A stretch of DNA of 64,000 bases from Oscillospiraceae bacterium. GTDB taxonomy: Bacteria; Bacillota; Clostridia; Oscillospirales; Oscillospiraceae. Position numbers and translations under genes: made by a program. Positions 56,872 through 64,000 of this stretch are shown here, one piece after another. Location of the stretch: the NCBI GenBank assembly GCA_017435615.1, contig JAFSET010000081.1:1-64000 (forward strand), given 5' to 3'. Under the pieces are notes generated by a model. The model worked only from the letters and a program-made list of their open reading frames with translations, searched no databases and had not been told where the DNA came from. Within the stretch, counting starts at the first letter, position 1; each line of letters opens with the position of its first letter.

Positions 56872-57928
56872 ACATCTGAAACTATCTATATTCGGACAGT
56901 CCCATGGTCCGTCCATAGGTATGGTGCTGGACGGTATTCCCGCCGGTCTAAAAGTGGATATGCTGCAGCTTCAGCAGTTCATGGACAGACGTGCCCCCGG
57001 TCAGGGTGAATATGCAACCGCCCGTAAAGAAGCGGATGCCCCTGAATTTATCTCCGGTGTTGTAGACGGATATACCTGCGGTGCGCCCATTGCCGCAATC
57101 ATACATAACAAAAACACACGCTCGTCCGACTATGATAACCTGAAATCCTGTCCACGGCCGGGACATGCCGACTATGCCGCACAGATCAAATACAACGGAT
57201 TTCAGGACTGTGCCGGTGGCGGACATTTTTCAGGACGTTTAACCGCCCCCCTATGCATTGCCGGTGGTCTGTGCAAACAATGGCTTGCGCAACAGGGCAT
57301 TGACATTGCCGCCCACATTGTTTCCATCGGAGGCATTGCAGATGATCCTGTATACTTAGACTGGATCAAGCCAGATTTTTCAATCATCCAAAAGGACTTC
57401 CCTGTTATCAATCCACAAGCCGGTCAATTGATGCGTCAGAAAATTGCTCAGGCAAAAGCAGACGGTGATAGTGTTGGCGGTTTGATCGAATGTATTGCTA
57501 CCGGTGTTCCTGCCGGCTTAGGAGGACCGCTTTTTGGCGGCATGGAGGGAAAACTGGCACATATTCTTTACGGAATTCCTGCGGTCAAAGGTGTCGACTT
57601 TGGCTCCGGTTTTACCGGAAGCTATCTGCTTGGCAGTGAAAACAACGATCAGTATGCGATCGAAGATGGAAAAATCGTTACCCTGACCAACAATTCAGGT
57701 GGCATTTTGGGTGGTATCACCACCGGTATGCCTCTTGTGATGCAAATTGCTGTCAAGCCTACTCCGTCCATTGCAAAACAGCAGCAGTCTGTAAACTTAA
57801 ACACTATGACAGTGCAGCCTCTTTGTGTACAGGGACGGCATGATCCCTGTATTGTTCCACGTGCAGTGCCTGTGGTGGAAGCCGCTGTTGCCATTGCATT
57901 ATACGATACTATGCTCGGCAAAATCTAA
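56852..57928 (+). CDS. aroC: Chorismate synthase
   Basis: The 358-residue FMN-dependent enzyme converts EPSP to chorismate. Signatures are FGQSHGPSIGMVLDGIPAG, RRAPGQGEYATARKE, GGGHFSGRLTAP and GGIEGMEG-like GGMEGKLAH, with VKGVDFGSGF and NNSGGILGGITTG. The start at 56852 has TTGGAGG 5 bases upstream; the same frame is open earlier within aroA but has no ribosome site. Confidence 0.94.
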   Translation: MSSTYGEHLKLSIFGQSHGPSIGMVLDGIPAGLKVDMLQLQQFMDRRAPGQGEYATARKEADAPEFISGVVDGYTCGAPIAAIIHNKNTRSSDYDNLKSCPRPGHADYAAQIKYNGFQDCAGGGHFSGRLTAPLCIAGGLCKQWLAQQGIDIAAHIVSIGGIADDPVYLDWIKPDFSIIQKDFPVINPQAGQLMRQKIAQAKADGDSVGGLIECIATGVPAGLGGPLFGGMEGKLAHILYGIPAVKGVDFGSGFTGSYLLGSENNDQYAIEDGKIVTLTNNSGGILGGITTGMPLVMQIAVKPTPSIAKQQQSVNLNTMTVQPLCVQGRHDPCIVPRAVPVVEAAVAIALYDTMLGKI

Positions 57929-57944
57929 CAGGAGGATATAGAAA

Positions 57945-59087
57945 ATGGACCTTCAAAACCTTCGTGAACAAATAGACAGCGTTGATGAGCAGCTTGTGAA
58001 GCTGTTCGTAGAACGAATGACACTGTCATCTCAAATTGCCAATTTTAAAAAAGAACACAATCTTCCCATTTACGTTCCCACAAGAGAACGGGAAAAGCTT
58101 CAGGAAGTCGCAAAGCTTGCAGGCGCAGATATGGAAAACTACACAAGGGTTCTATACTCTATGATCTTTGAGCTGAGCCGCAGCTATCAAAGCAAGCTCA
58201 ATAACGAATCTACCCCCTTACACGAGCAAATTGTACACTCCATTGAAAACACCCCCAATCTATTCCCCCAGGCCCCTATGGTGGCCTGTCAGGGTGTGGA
58301 AGGCGCATATGCCCAAATTGCCTGTGAGAGAATGTTTAAATCCCCCTTCATCATGTATTTTAAAAACTTTGAGGGGATCTTCAACGCCATTGAAAAGGGG
58401 CTTTGTCAATACGGCATTCTGCCGCTTGAGAATTCAACCGCAGGCTCCGTCAAAAAGGTGTATGACCTGATGATCCACCACAACTTTTCGATCGTGCGGA
58501 CTTTCCGTCTGAAAATCGACCACTGCCTGTTGGCTGCCCCCGGCGTGAAACTGGAGGATATTGAGGAAATCTATTCTCACGAGCAAGCCATCAATCAGTG
58601 TGCAGAATTTTTGAACAGCCTGAGTGGCGTAAAGATCATTCCCGTGGAAAACACCGCTGTGGCAGCGAAAATGGTTGCGCAATCCGAAAAGAAAAATGTG
58701 GCGGCCATTTCCAGCCGAAACTGTCAAGAGCTGTACGGACTGGTCTGCCTTGCCGACAGCATCCAGGATAAGGGTAATAACCGCACCCGTTTTATCTGCA
58801 TTAGCAAAAATCTGGAGATATATCCCGGCTCCGATAAAACCAGCATTATGATGGTTCTATCTCATAAACCCGGCGCACTTTATAAAGTCCTTGCCCGGAT
58901 GTATGTGCTGGGCATCAATGTGATCAAGCTGGAATCAAGGCCCATTCCAGATCGGGACTTCGAGTTTATGTTCTATTTTGATTTGGAAACTTCTATTTAT
59001 TCCGAGGAATTTGTGCAGCTTATGTGCGAACTGGATGACTTGTGTGAGGAATTCAAGTATCTTGGAAGCTACACCGAGGTGGTATGA
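57945..59087 (+). CDS. pheA: Bifunctional chorismate mutase / prephenate dehydratase
   Basis: The 380-residue protein has a chorismate mutase domain (1-90; LREQIDSVDEQLVKLFVERM, with PTREREKLQEV), a prephenate dehydratase domain (about 105-285; GVEGAYAQIACERMF, GILPLENSTAGSVKKVYDLM, NRTRFICIS) and an ACT domain (about 295-380). The ACT part has LESRPIPDRDFEFMFYFD, the Phe-binding motif, so Phe feedback is likely. It makes phenylpyruvate from chorismate. GGAGG lies upstream; its stop overlaps aroEK. Confidence 0.94.
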   Translation: MDLQNLREQIDSVDEQLVKLFVERMTLSSQIANFKKEHNLPIYVPTREREKLQEVAKLAGADMENYTRVLYSMIFELSRSYQSKLNNESTPLHEQIVHSIENTPNLFPQAPMVACQGVEGAYAQIACERMFKSPFIMYFKNFEGIFNAIEKGLCQYGILPLENSTAGSVKKVYDLMIHHNFSIVRTFRLKIDHCLLAAPGVKLEDIEEIYSHEQAINQCAEFLNSLSGVKIIPVENTAVAAKMVAQSEKKNVAAISSRNCQELYGLVCLADSIQDKGNNRTRFICISKNLEIYPGSDKTSIMMVLSHKPGALYKVLARMYVLGINVIKLESRPIPDRDFEFMFYFDLETSIYSEEFVQLMCELDDLCEEFKYLGSYTEVV

Positions 59088-60313
59088 TGCAGTGCGGTCT
59101 TTTAGGTGAAAAACTGGGTCACAGCTACTCTCCCCAAATTCACGCAAAGCTTGGCTGCTACCGCTATTGCCTATATGAAAAAAGCCCCTCTGAGCTGGAG
59201 CATTTTATAAGAAACGGAGATTACCGGGGACTGAATGTAACCATCCCCTACAAGAAGACGGTCCTTCCCTACTGTGATGCGCTTTCACCGGAGGCGAGCA
59301 GATTGGGCGCTGTCAATACCTTGGTCCGAATGTCTGACGGTTCGTTATATGGCCACAACACAGATTATTTTGGTTTTCAGTCTATGGCTCAAAGACTGAA
59401 TATAAATTACAGTGGCAAAAAGGTTCTCGTTTTAGGCTCCGGTGGTGCTGCAACCACGGTTCGTGCTGTTATGGAAGAACAAGGCGCAAATGTAGTCACC
59501 GTTTCCAGATCAGGCGAAAACAATTACAAAAACCTTGACCTGCACAAGAATTGCGCTGTGATCGTAAATGCCACGCCTGTTGGAATGTACCCCAACAACG
59601 GCATGTCCCCAGTGAATTTATCAATATTTCCAAATTTAGAAGCCGTTATGGATCTGATCTATAACCCGGCTAAAACCAAATTGTTGTTAGACGCGGAAAG
59701 CATGGGCCTAAAGACGGAAAACGGCCTTTGGATGCTGGTAGCACAAGCCTACGAAAGTGCCAAGTATTTTACAAGATCATTTATAGATGAAGCACTGATC
59801 CCACACATCCACCGTGAACTAAAACGAGAAATGGAAAATATCATTTTGATCGGTATGCCCGGTTGTGGAAAATCCACCAACGGAAGACTTCTTGCCAAAG
59901 CATTAAACAAACAGTTTGTCGATGCTGACGAGAAGATCGTAGAGCTTACCGGATGCAGTATTCCGGAAATTTTTCAATTACACGGCGAAGAATACTTCCG
60001 GAAACTGGAAACTCAGGCGTTGACTGATATCTGCAAAGGCTCCGGACAGGTCATTGCCACCGGTGGCGGCTGTGTAACCCGTCCGGAGAACATTCCTCTA
60101 CTACACCAAAACGGTACTGTCATTTGGATTCGCCGGCCCGTGGAACAGCTTCCAACCGCCGGTCGTCCCCTTTCTCAAGCAAACGATATGAACCGGATGT
60201 ATGAAGTTCGGATGCCATTATATCAACGCTGTGCGCACTACACAATCGATTGCGGACCATCCCCGGAAGAGACAGTGAAACGGCTTATAACACTTTTGGA
60301 CGAGGTAGAATAA
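59084..60313 (+). CDS. aroEK: Shikimate dehydrogenase-shikimate kinase fusion
   Basis: One 409-residue chain joins two enzymes. Residues 1-240 are AroE: GEKLGHSYSPQIHAKLG, LNVTIPYKKTVLPYCD (Lys), GAVNTLV, the NADP loop GSGGAATTVRAV and NATPVGMYP. Residues from about 247 are AroK: IILIGMPGCGKSTNGRLLAK (Walker A), FVDADEKIVELTG (DxD), GEEYFRKLE and IATGGGCV. It makes shikimate-3-phosphate from 3-dehydroshikimate in two steps. No stop or internal ribosome site separates the domains. It overlaps pheA by 4 bases. Confidence 0.94.
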   Translation: MMQCGLLGEKLGHSYSPQIHAKLGCYRYCLYEKSPSELEHFIRNGDYRGLNVTIPYKKTVLPYCDALSPEASRLGAVNTLVRMSDGSLYGHNTDYFGFQSMAQRLNINYSGKKVLVLGSGGAATTVRAVMEEQGANVVTVSRSGENNYKNLDLHKNCAVIVNATPVGMYPNNGMSPVNLSIFPNLEAVMDLIYNPAKTKLLLDAESMGLKTENGLWMLVAQAYESAKYFTRSFIDEALIPHIHRELKREMENIILIGMPGCGKSTNGRLLAKALNKQFVDADEKIVELTGCSIPEIFQLHGEEYFRKLETQALTDICKGSGQVIATGGGCVTRPENIPLLHQNGTVIWIRRPVEQLPTAGRPLSQANDMNRMYEVRMPLYQRCAHYTIDCGPSPEETVKRLITLLDEVE

Positions 60314-60314
60314 T

Positions 60315-60746
60315 ATGAAAATTTTGGTGATCAACGGACCGAATATCAATATGCTGGGGATCCGTGAACCGGGTGTCTATGGAAAAAGCTCTTATGAAGA
60401 TCTGTTGAAACTTTTGGACCAAACCGCTCGGGAACTGCAGATTCAAATCAAGCACTTCCAGTCCAATCATGAAGGCTGCATAATCGATGAAATACAGGCA
60501 GCGTACGAAATCTATGACGGCATTGTGATCAACCCTGCCGGCTACACCCATACATCCGTCGCAATCCTGGATGCGCTGAAGGCCGTATCTATTCCCGCGG
60601 TAGAAGTCCATATCTCCAATGTAGACAGCCGTGAGGATTTCAGGAAAATATCCTATCCCGGTATGTACTGCGAGCAAACATTTAAAGGGTATGGCATTGC
60701 AGGCTACGCAATGGCGTTAAACTACTTGAAGGAAAAATACGGATAA
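60315..60746 (+). CDS. aroQ: 3-Dehydroquinate dehydratase, type II
   Basis: The 143-residue enzyme dehydrates 3-dehydroquinate. Type II features are ILVINGPNINMLGIREPGVYG (catalytic Tyr in the lid after it), QSNHEGCIIDEIQ, NPAGYTHTSVAILDAL and EVHISNVDSREDFR with the catalytic His. It starts 1 base after aroEK and is the last gene of the operon. Confidence 0.94.
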   Translation: MKILVINGPNINMLGIREPGVYGKSSYEDLLKLLDQTARELQIQIKHFQSNHEGCIIDEIQAAYEIYDGIVINPAGYTHTSVAILDALKAVSIPAVEVHISNVDSREDFRKISYPGMYCEQTFKGYGIAGYAMALNYLKEKYG

Positions 60747-60752
60747 TTTAAA

Positions 60753-60784
60753 ATGGATGCGGGCTAAATGGTCTGCATCCATTA
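60753..60784. terminator. Terminator between aroQ and the GNAT gene
   Basis: AATGGATGC (60753-60761) pairs with GCATCCATT (60776-60784), followed by ATTTAT. It lies between convergent genes and may serve both. Confidence 0.65.
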
Positions 60785-60785
60785 T

Positions 60786-61283
60786 TTATAGCTTTTTGCA
60801 ATATGTATCCGCCTGTCTGTCCACTGAGCCATCAATGTAAACAGCATAATCCTGTATTACTTCTAATCCACAGGCTTGATGCAGCCTGACTGATGCCGTA
60901 TTCCGGCGATCAATGTGTGAATAAACAGTTGTTACTCCCTGTGCCTCCAGCCACGCAAGTACTTGCTGCAGTAAGCTTTTGGCATACCCCTTTCGACGGC
61001 TTTCAGGCCTCGTTTCAACCGCTTCGATCAGGTAGCCATCTTTATACGGTTCTGCCCGCAAAGCCGCCTCATACTGCCCCTCCGGCGCCCACACAGCACA
61101 GTAACTGCCCGGCATTTGAAAGAATTCCTTTAAGAACGCATAATGGCGCTGTTCCCCTTCCAATATTTGCTGGTGAACAGATAAATGCGCAAATTCTGCA
61201 CCGTCTATTGTATTGGATTGAAGGTATACAGCCATAAGCTGATCGAACCGGATCTGCTTAATTGCGCTGAACATATAAAGCAT
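60786..61283 (-). CDS. GNAT-family N-acetyltransferase
   Basis: The 165-residue protein has the acetyl-CoA loop RRKGYAKSLLQQVLAWLEAQG preceded by LIEAVETRPESR, and VYSHIDRRNTASVRLHQACGLEVIQDYAVYIDG, typical of GNAT enzymes. The N-terminal half is unlike families with known substrates. The ATG at 61283 has GGAAGG 7 bases upstream; a longer frame lacks a site. It is monocistronic and convergent with aroQ. Substrate is unknown. Confidence 0.8.
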   Translation of the reverse strand: MLYMFSAIKQIRFDQLMAVYLQSNTIDGAEFAHLSVHQQILEGEQRHYAFLKEFFQMPGSYCAVWAPEGQYEAALRAEPYKDGYLIEAVETRPESRRKGYAKSLLQQVLAWLEAQGVTTVYSHIDRRNTASVRLHQACGLEVIQDYAVYIDGSVDRQADTYCKKL

Positions 61284-61366
61284 GACGCACCTTCCTTTGT
61301 TGAGCATTTTTTCCTTCATAATTCAATCGGTTAAAATATATTTATACAAGGAAAAATTGTGGTTTC

Positions 61367-61457
61367 CTTTTCACATAAGCTAAAATTCGGTTACCATAAC
61401 TGTGAAAACCCATAAATATTCATTGATTTATTCACAGTTTCCACAGGGTTTTTCACA
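61367..61457. other. DnaA-box-like cluster in an AT-rich gap
   Basis: The 354-base gap between the GNAT gene and tsaD has one perfect match to the DnaA box TTATNCACA, at 61428-61436 (TTATTCACA). A one-mismatch copy TTTTTCACA lies at 61449-61457. Two-mismatch copies lie at 61367-61375, 61401-61409 (minus) and 61437-61445 (TTTCCACA in the core). A strongly AT-rich stretch follows (61490-61610). It resembles an origin or DnaA-titration region, but no dnaA or dnaN is in the window. The rest of the gap shows no gene. Confidence 0.4.
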
Positions 61458-61606
61458 GGCAATATATGAAAAGCCATCAGCATCAATTTGAAAACAACAT
61501 AATTTTACCGGCAAAATCAAACTTTTATCGAGTAAATAATTATATTTGGTGTTGTTTACATAAATATTATATTCATTTTTGTCAATATTTCTGAAATTAC
61601 TTTCAA

Positions 61607-61639
61607 AAAATGCAGGAGCTTGAATTTCTCCTGCATTTT
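61607..61639 (-). terminator. Terminator of the polA-rimI-tsaD operon
   Basis: AAAATGCAGGAG (61607-61618) pairs with CTCCTGCATTTT (61628-61639), overlapping the tsaD stop codon; on the minus strand TTTTTTG follows. Confidence 0.85.
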
Positions 61640-62654
61640 ATAGTTTTTCACCCAAAATGGACTTGGTTGCATAGGCGTTCAGGGACATATCGGCAATATT
61701 ACCGCTTAAGTACTCATAGTAGCCCTGGGCACCGATCATGGCTGCATTATCCCCACAAAGGCTCAACGGCGGCATATAAAGCTTTACGCCAAGCTGTTCC
61801 GCCGCGGCTGTCATATCCCGGCGTATTCTGGAATTGGCTGCAACACCGCCAGCCACTGCAAGGCTTTTATAACCGGTCTGCTTCATCGCCTGAACCACAC
61901 GGGGAACCAGTGTATCGGAAACCGCAGCGGAAAAGGATGCGCAAAGGCTGTCCAGCTCTAACTGTTCCCCTACCTGCTGTGCGTGATGAATCAGGTTCAG
62001 TGCTGCCGTTTTTAGGCCGGAAAAGCTCATATCATAAGGATTCGTTCCCGGTTTGGATCTGGGAAGCAGATACTTCGTATCATCACCATTTTGTGATGCC
62101 TTGTCCAGCGCAGCACCACCGGGATAAGGCATCCCCAATACCCGGGCCACCTTGTCAAAGCACTCCCCTGCCGCATCATCCAATGTTGTACCTAAAATCT
62201 GCATTTTGGTATAATCCTGAACATCCACGATCATCGTATGACCGCCGGAAACCACCAGGCAAAGAAAGGGCGGCTTCAGTTCCTGAAAAGCAAGATAGTT
62301 TGCAGCAATATGGCCCCGGATGTGATGAACGGGAATCAGCGGCATATCTAACGCCAGTGACACGCTTTTCGCAAAATTAACGCCCACCAAAACCGCACCA
62401 ATCAGCCCGGGCGCATATGTCACTGCCACTGCGTCAATATCCTGACGGGTCATTTTAGCGTTTGCAAGCGCCTGATCAGCCAGGCCGTAGATAGCTTCGA
62501 TATGCTTTCTGGAAGCGATCTCCGGCACAACGCCACCGTAAATGCGATGCAGCTCCACCTGAGAAGCAATGCAATCCGTCAGCACTCGACGGCCATCCTC
62601 CACAATGGCAACCGCGGTTTCGTCGCAGGAGGATTCCACAGCGAGAATTCGCAT
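61638..62654 (-). CDS. tsaD: tRNA N6-threonylcarbamoyladenosine synthase subunit TsaD
   Basis: The 338-residue enzyme transfers threonylcarbamoyl from the TsaC product to A37 of ANN-decoding tRNAs, with TsaB and TsaE. Canonical motifs are complete: LAVESSCDETAVAIV, HHIRGHIAANYL (metal His pair), LVVSGGHTMIV, DDAAGECFDKVARVLGMPYPGG, FSGLKTAAL and LCGDNAAMIG (third ligand). ATG 62654 has AGGAG 8 bases upstream and overlaps the rimI stop (TGATG). A divergent paralog lies at 8.3-9.2 kb. Confidence 0.94.
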   Translation of the reverse strand: MRILAVESSCDETAVAIVEDGRRVLTDCIASQVELHRIYGGVVPEIASRKHIEAIYGLADQALANAKMTRQDIDAVAVTYAPGLIGAVLVGVNFAKSVSLALDMPLIPVHHIRGHIAANYLAFQELKPPFLCLVVSGGHTMIVDVQDYTKMQILGTTLDDAAGECFDKVARVLGMPYPGGAALDKASQNGDDTKYLLPRSKPGTNPYDMSFSGLKTAALNLIHHAQQVGEQLELDSLCASFSAAVSDTLVPRVVQAMKQTGYKSLAVAGGVAANSRIRRDMTAAAEQLGVKLYMPPLSLCGDNAAMIGAQGYYEYLSGNIADMSLNAYATKSILGEKL

Positions 62655-63094
62655 CAGCTCCACTCCTTTCTAAGTATGAAAGCATCCTCTTTGGGATTGC
62701 GGTAATATCCGGGCCTGCATCCTACCTGAACAAAGCCAAGTTTTTGATACAGGCAAATAGCAGGTTTATTGGATGCACGAACCTCAAGAGCAAGACATTT
62801 TACCCCTCGATCCTGCAATAACGAGATCAGTTCCTTGATCAGCCTTTGTGCGATCCCTTGTTTTCTGTATTGTGGATGGACGGCAATATTCATCATATCT
62901 GCACCATCCAAAACTGACTGGGAGCCGACATATCCAACCACCTGACCGTCACAAACAGCTACCAGCCAAAGAGAAAGCGGATTGGAAAGCTCCGGCTCCA
63001 GCATAGCCCTGCTCCAGGGATCCGAAAAGCAACACCGTTCCAATTCCTCGATCTGCGCAATATGCGCTTCGTTCATCCGTACTATTTCCATCAT
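62654..63094 (-). CDS. rimI: Ribosomal protein S18 alanine N-acetyltransferase family
   Basis: The 146-residue GNAT protein matches RimI: EELERCCFSDPWSRAMLEPEL, MMNIAVHPQYRKQGIAQRLIKELI (acetyl-CoA loop) and LALEVRASNKPAICLYQKLGFVQVGCRPGYY. It acetylates a protein N-terminus, by homology ribosomal protein S18. Position next to tsaD is conserved in bacteria. The first ATG (63094) overlaps the polA stop as ATGA; the next codon is also ATG (63091) and is better spaced from GAGG. Confidence 0.9.
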   Translation of the reverse strand: MMEIVRMNEAHIAQIEELERCCFSDPWSRAMLEPELSNPLSLWLVAVCDGQVVGYVGSQSVLDGADMMNIAVHPQYRKQGIAQRLIKELISLLQDRGVKCLALEVRASNKPAICLYQKLGFVQVGCRPGYYRNPKEDAFILRKEWS

Positions 63095-64000
63095 TTCGCC
63101 TCGTACCAGTTCTTTCCCCACTTTGCTTCAGCCAGCAACGGAACCTGAAGCTTAGCAACCTGCTCCATTTCTTTACTGACAAGACTTGCAACCTCTGCCG
63201 CAATATTCTCCGGACACTCCACAATCAATTCATCGTGTACCTGCAGTAACAGCTTTGCATCCGGGAAATTTTTCTTAAGTGCCTGATGCACGCGAATCAT
63301 TGCCAGCTTGATCAGGTCCGCAGCCGTACCCTGAATGGGCGTATTGAGTGCAATACGCTCGGCAGACTGACGGATGTTGAAATTACTGCTGCTCAGTTCC
63401 GGAATATACCGGCGGCGGCCATACAATGTGGTGGTGTATCCTTGTTTTTTGGCATCTTCCACAACCTGCTTCATATAATCACGCACACCGTGGTAGTTGG
63501 AAAGATAACTGTTGATATAATCCCTTGCCTCGTAACGGCTGACACCGATGTCGTCTGCAAGTGAAAACTCCGAAATGCCGTAAACAATACCAAAGTTTAC
63601 AGCCTTGGCATGTCTGCGCTGCAAAGGTGTTACCTGTTCAGGATCCACGCCAAAGACCTGCGCAGCGGTGGCGGTATGAATATCCATACCGCTGATAAAC
63701 GCCTGCTGCATTGCATCATCCCGGGCAATATGAGCCAAAACACGCAATTCAATCTGGCTGTAGTCCGCATCCACAAGTACATAACCGGGCTTGGGAATAA
63801 ACATCTTGCGGATTTCCGCACCAAGGTCTGTACGAACCGGAATGTTTTGCAAATTCGGCTCGGTAGACGAAAGCCGTCCTGTTGCCGTTACAAGATTTTG
63901 GAAGGATGTGCGTATGCGGCCGTCCGGCTGAATAACTTTGATCAGTCCGTCGGCGTAGGTAGACTTCAGCTTTGTGAGCATCCGGTATTCCATAATCGCC
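63091..64000 (-). CDS. polA: DNA polymerase I, C-terminal polymerase domain (partial)
   Basis: The gene runs off the right edge, so its start and 5'-nuclease region are not visible. The 303 visible residues carry motif A (VLVDADYSQIELRVLAH), motif B/O-helix (RRHAKAVNFGIVYGISEFSLA) and motif C (LLQVHDELIVECPEN), plus TGRLSSTEPNLQNIPVRT. All polymerase catalytic Asp residues are present. It fills gaps in repair and removes RNA primers. It forms the operon polA-rimI-tsaD by short overlaps. Confidence 0.94.
   Translation of the reverse strand, partial: AIMEYRMLTKLKSTYADGLIKVIQPDGRIRTSFQNLVTATGRLSSTEPNLQNIPVRTDLGAEIRKMFIPKPGYVLVDADYSQIELRVLAHIARDDAMQQAFISGMDIHTATAAQVFGVDPEQVTPLQRRHAKAVNFGIVYGISEFSLADDIGVSRYEARDYINSYLSNYHGVRDYMKQVVEDAKKQGYTTTLYGRRRYIPELSSSNFNIRQSAERIALNTPIQGTAADLIKLAMIRVHQALKKNFPDAKLLLQVHDELIVECPENIAAEVASLVSKEMEQVAKLQVPLLAEAKWGKNWYEAK

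Noticed and set aside
1..64000. CRISPR array, rRNA operon, complete insertion sequence or prophage
   Set aside because: I saw no regularly spaced repeats, rRNA sequence, transposase pair or phage structural genes; the only mobile-element trace is the recombinase end at the left edge.

Overview
The window comes from a spore-forming member of the Firmicutes (class Clostridia), most likely a gut species of the Oscillospiraceae/Ruminococcaceae type. The reasons are a complete spoIIIA operon, spoIID, a spore-coat cotJC remnant, SpoIIIE/FtsK beside a TepA-type protease, low-GC-type Shine-Dalgarno sequences before most genes, and secreted glycan-active proteins with a dockerin and Thr/Pro linkers. 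The taxon is inferred from gene content; no rRNA is present.

Layout. 0-0.7 kb: right end of an integrated element (serine recombinase C-terminus) abutting the 3' third of a broken cotJC. 0.7-5.8 kb: minus-strand catabolic operon of unknown substrate (NagA-like amidohydrolase, FGGY kinase, TIM-like isomerase, YjbQ protein, GpsA-like dehydrogenase). 5.9-10 kb: housekeeping operon asp23-nusB-(TsaD paralog)-xseA-xseB-ispA. 10.1-14.6 kb: D-mannonate/fructuronate pathway (uxuA, SDR oxidoreductase, eda, kdgK) with a divergent AraC regulator. 14.6-16.2 kb: 5'-nucleotidase lipoprotein. 16.3-20.8 kb: spoIIIAA-AH. 20.9-25.8 kb: ECF S-component, ftsK/spoIIIE, divergent UppP, TepA. 25.8-26.5 kb: TSCPD protein, a tRNA-like fragment and tRNA-Pro(CGG). 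26.6-30.1 kb: HPr-kinase-like protein, Thr-rich lipoprotein, an unlisted 33-residue peptide gene, and a DUF6273-like secreted protein. 30.2-32.3 kb: GH89-type alpha-N-acetylglucosaminidase. 32.4-44.1 kb: one gene of about 3,876 codons for a secreted multi-enzyme protein. 44.3-46.2 kb: metA and spoIID. 46.4-52.5 kb: three membrane proteins (TPR/LRR, zinc-ribbon/Ig-like, kinase-like with FN3-like repeats). 52.6-60.7 kb: a complete shikimate-to-prephenate operon (aroF-tyrA-aroB-aroA-aroC-pheA-aroEK-aroQ) behind a Phe/Tyr attenuator. 60.8-64 kb: GNAT protein, a DnaA-box-like AT-rich gap, then tsaD, rimI and the 3' part of polA.

How the genes work together. The aromatic operon holds all seven common-pathway activities plus the Phe and Tyr branch enzymes, so one promoter and one attenuator could set supply of both amino acids. 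The uronate operon converts fructuronate through mannonate, KDG and KDPG to pyruvate and glyceraldehyde-3-phosphate. The GH89 enzyme, giant hydrolase and NagA-like enzyme suggest a life on amino-sugar glycans. The 26-30 kb peptide/lipoprotein/kinase group and the 0.7-5.8 kb operon are the loci whose function I cannot assign; the Phe/Tyr attenuator and the giant protein are the most clearly supported unusual structures.
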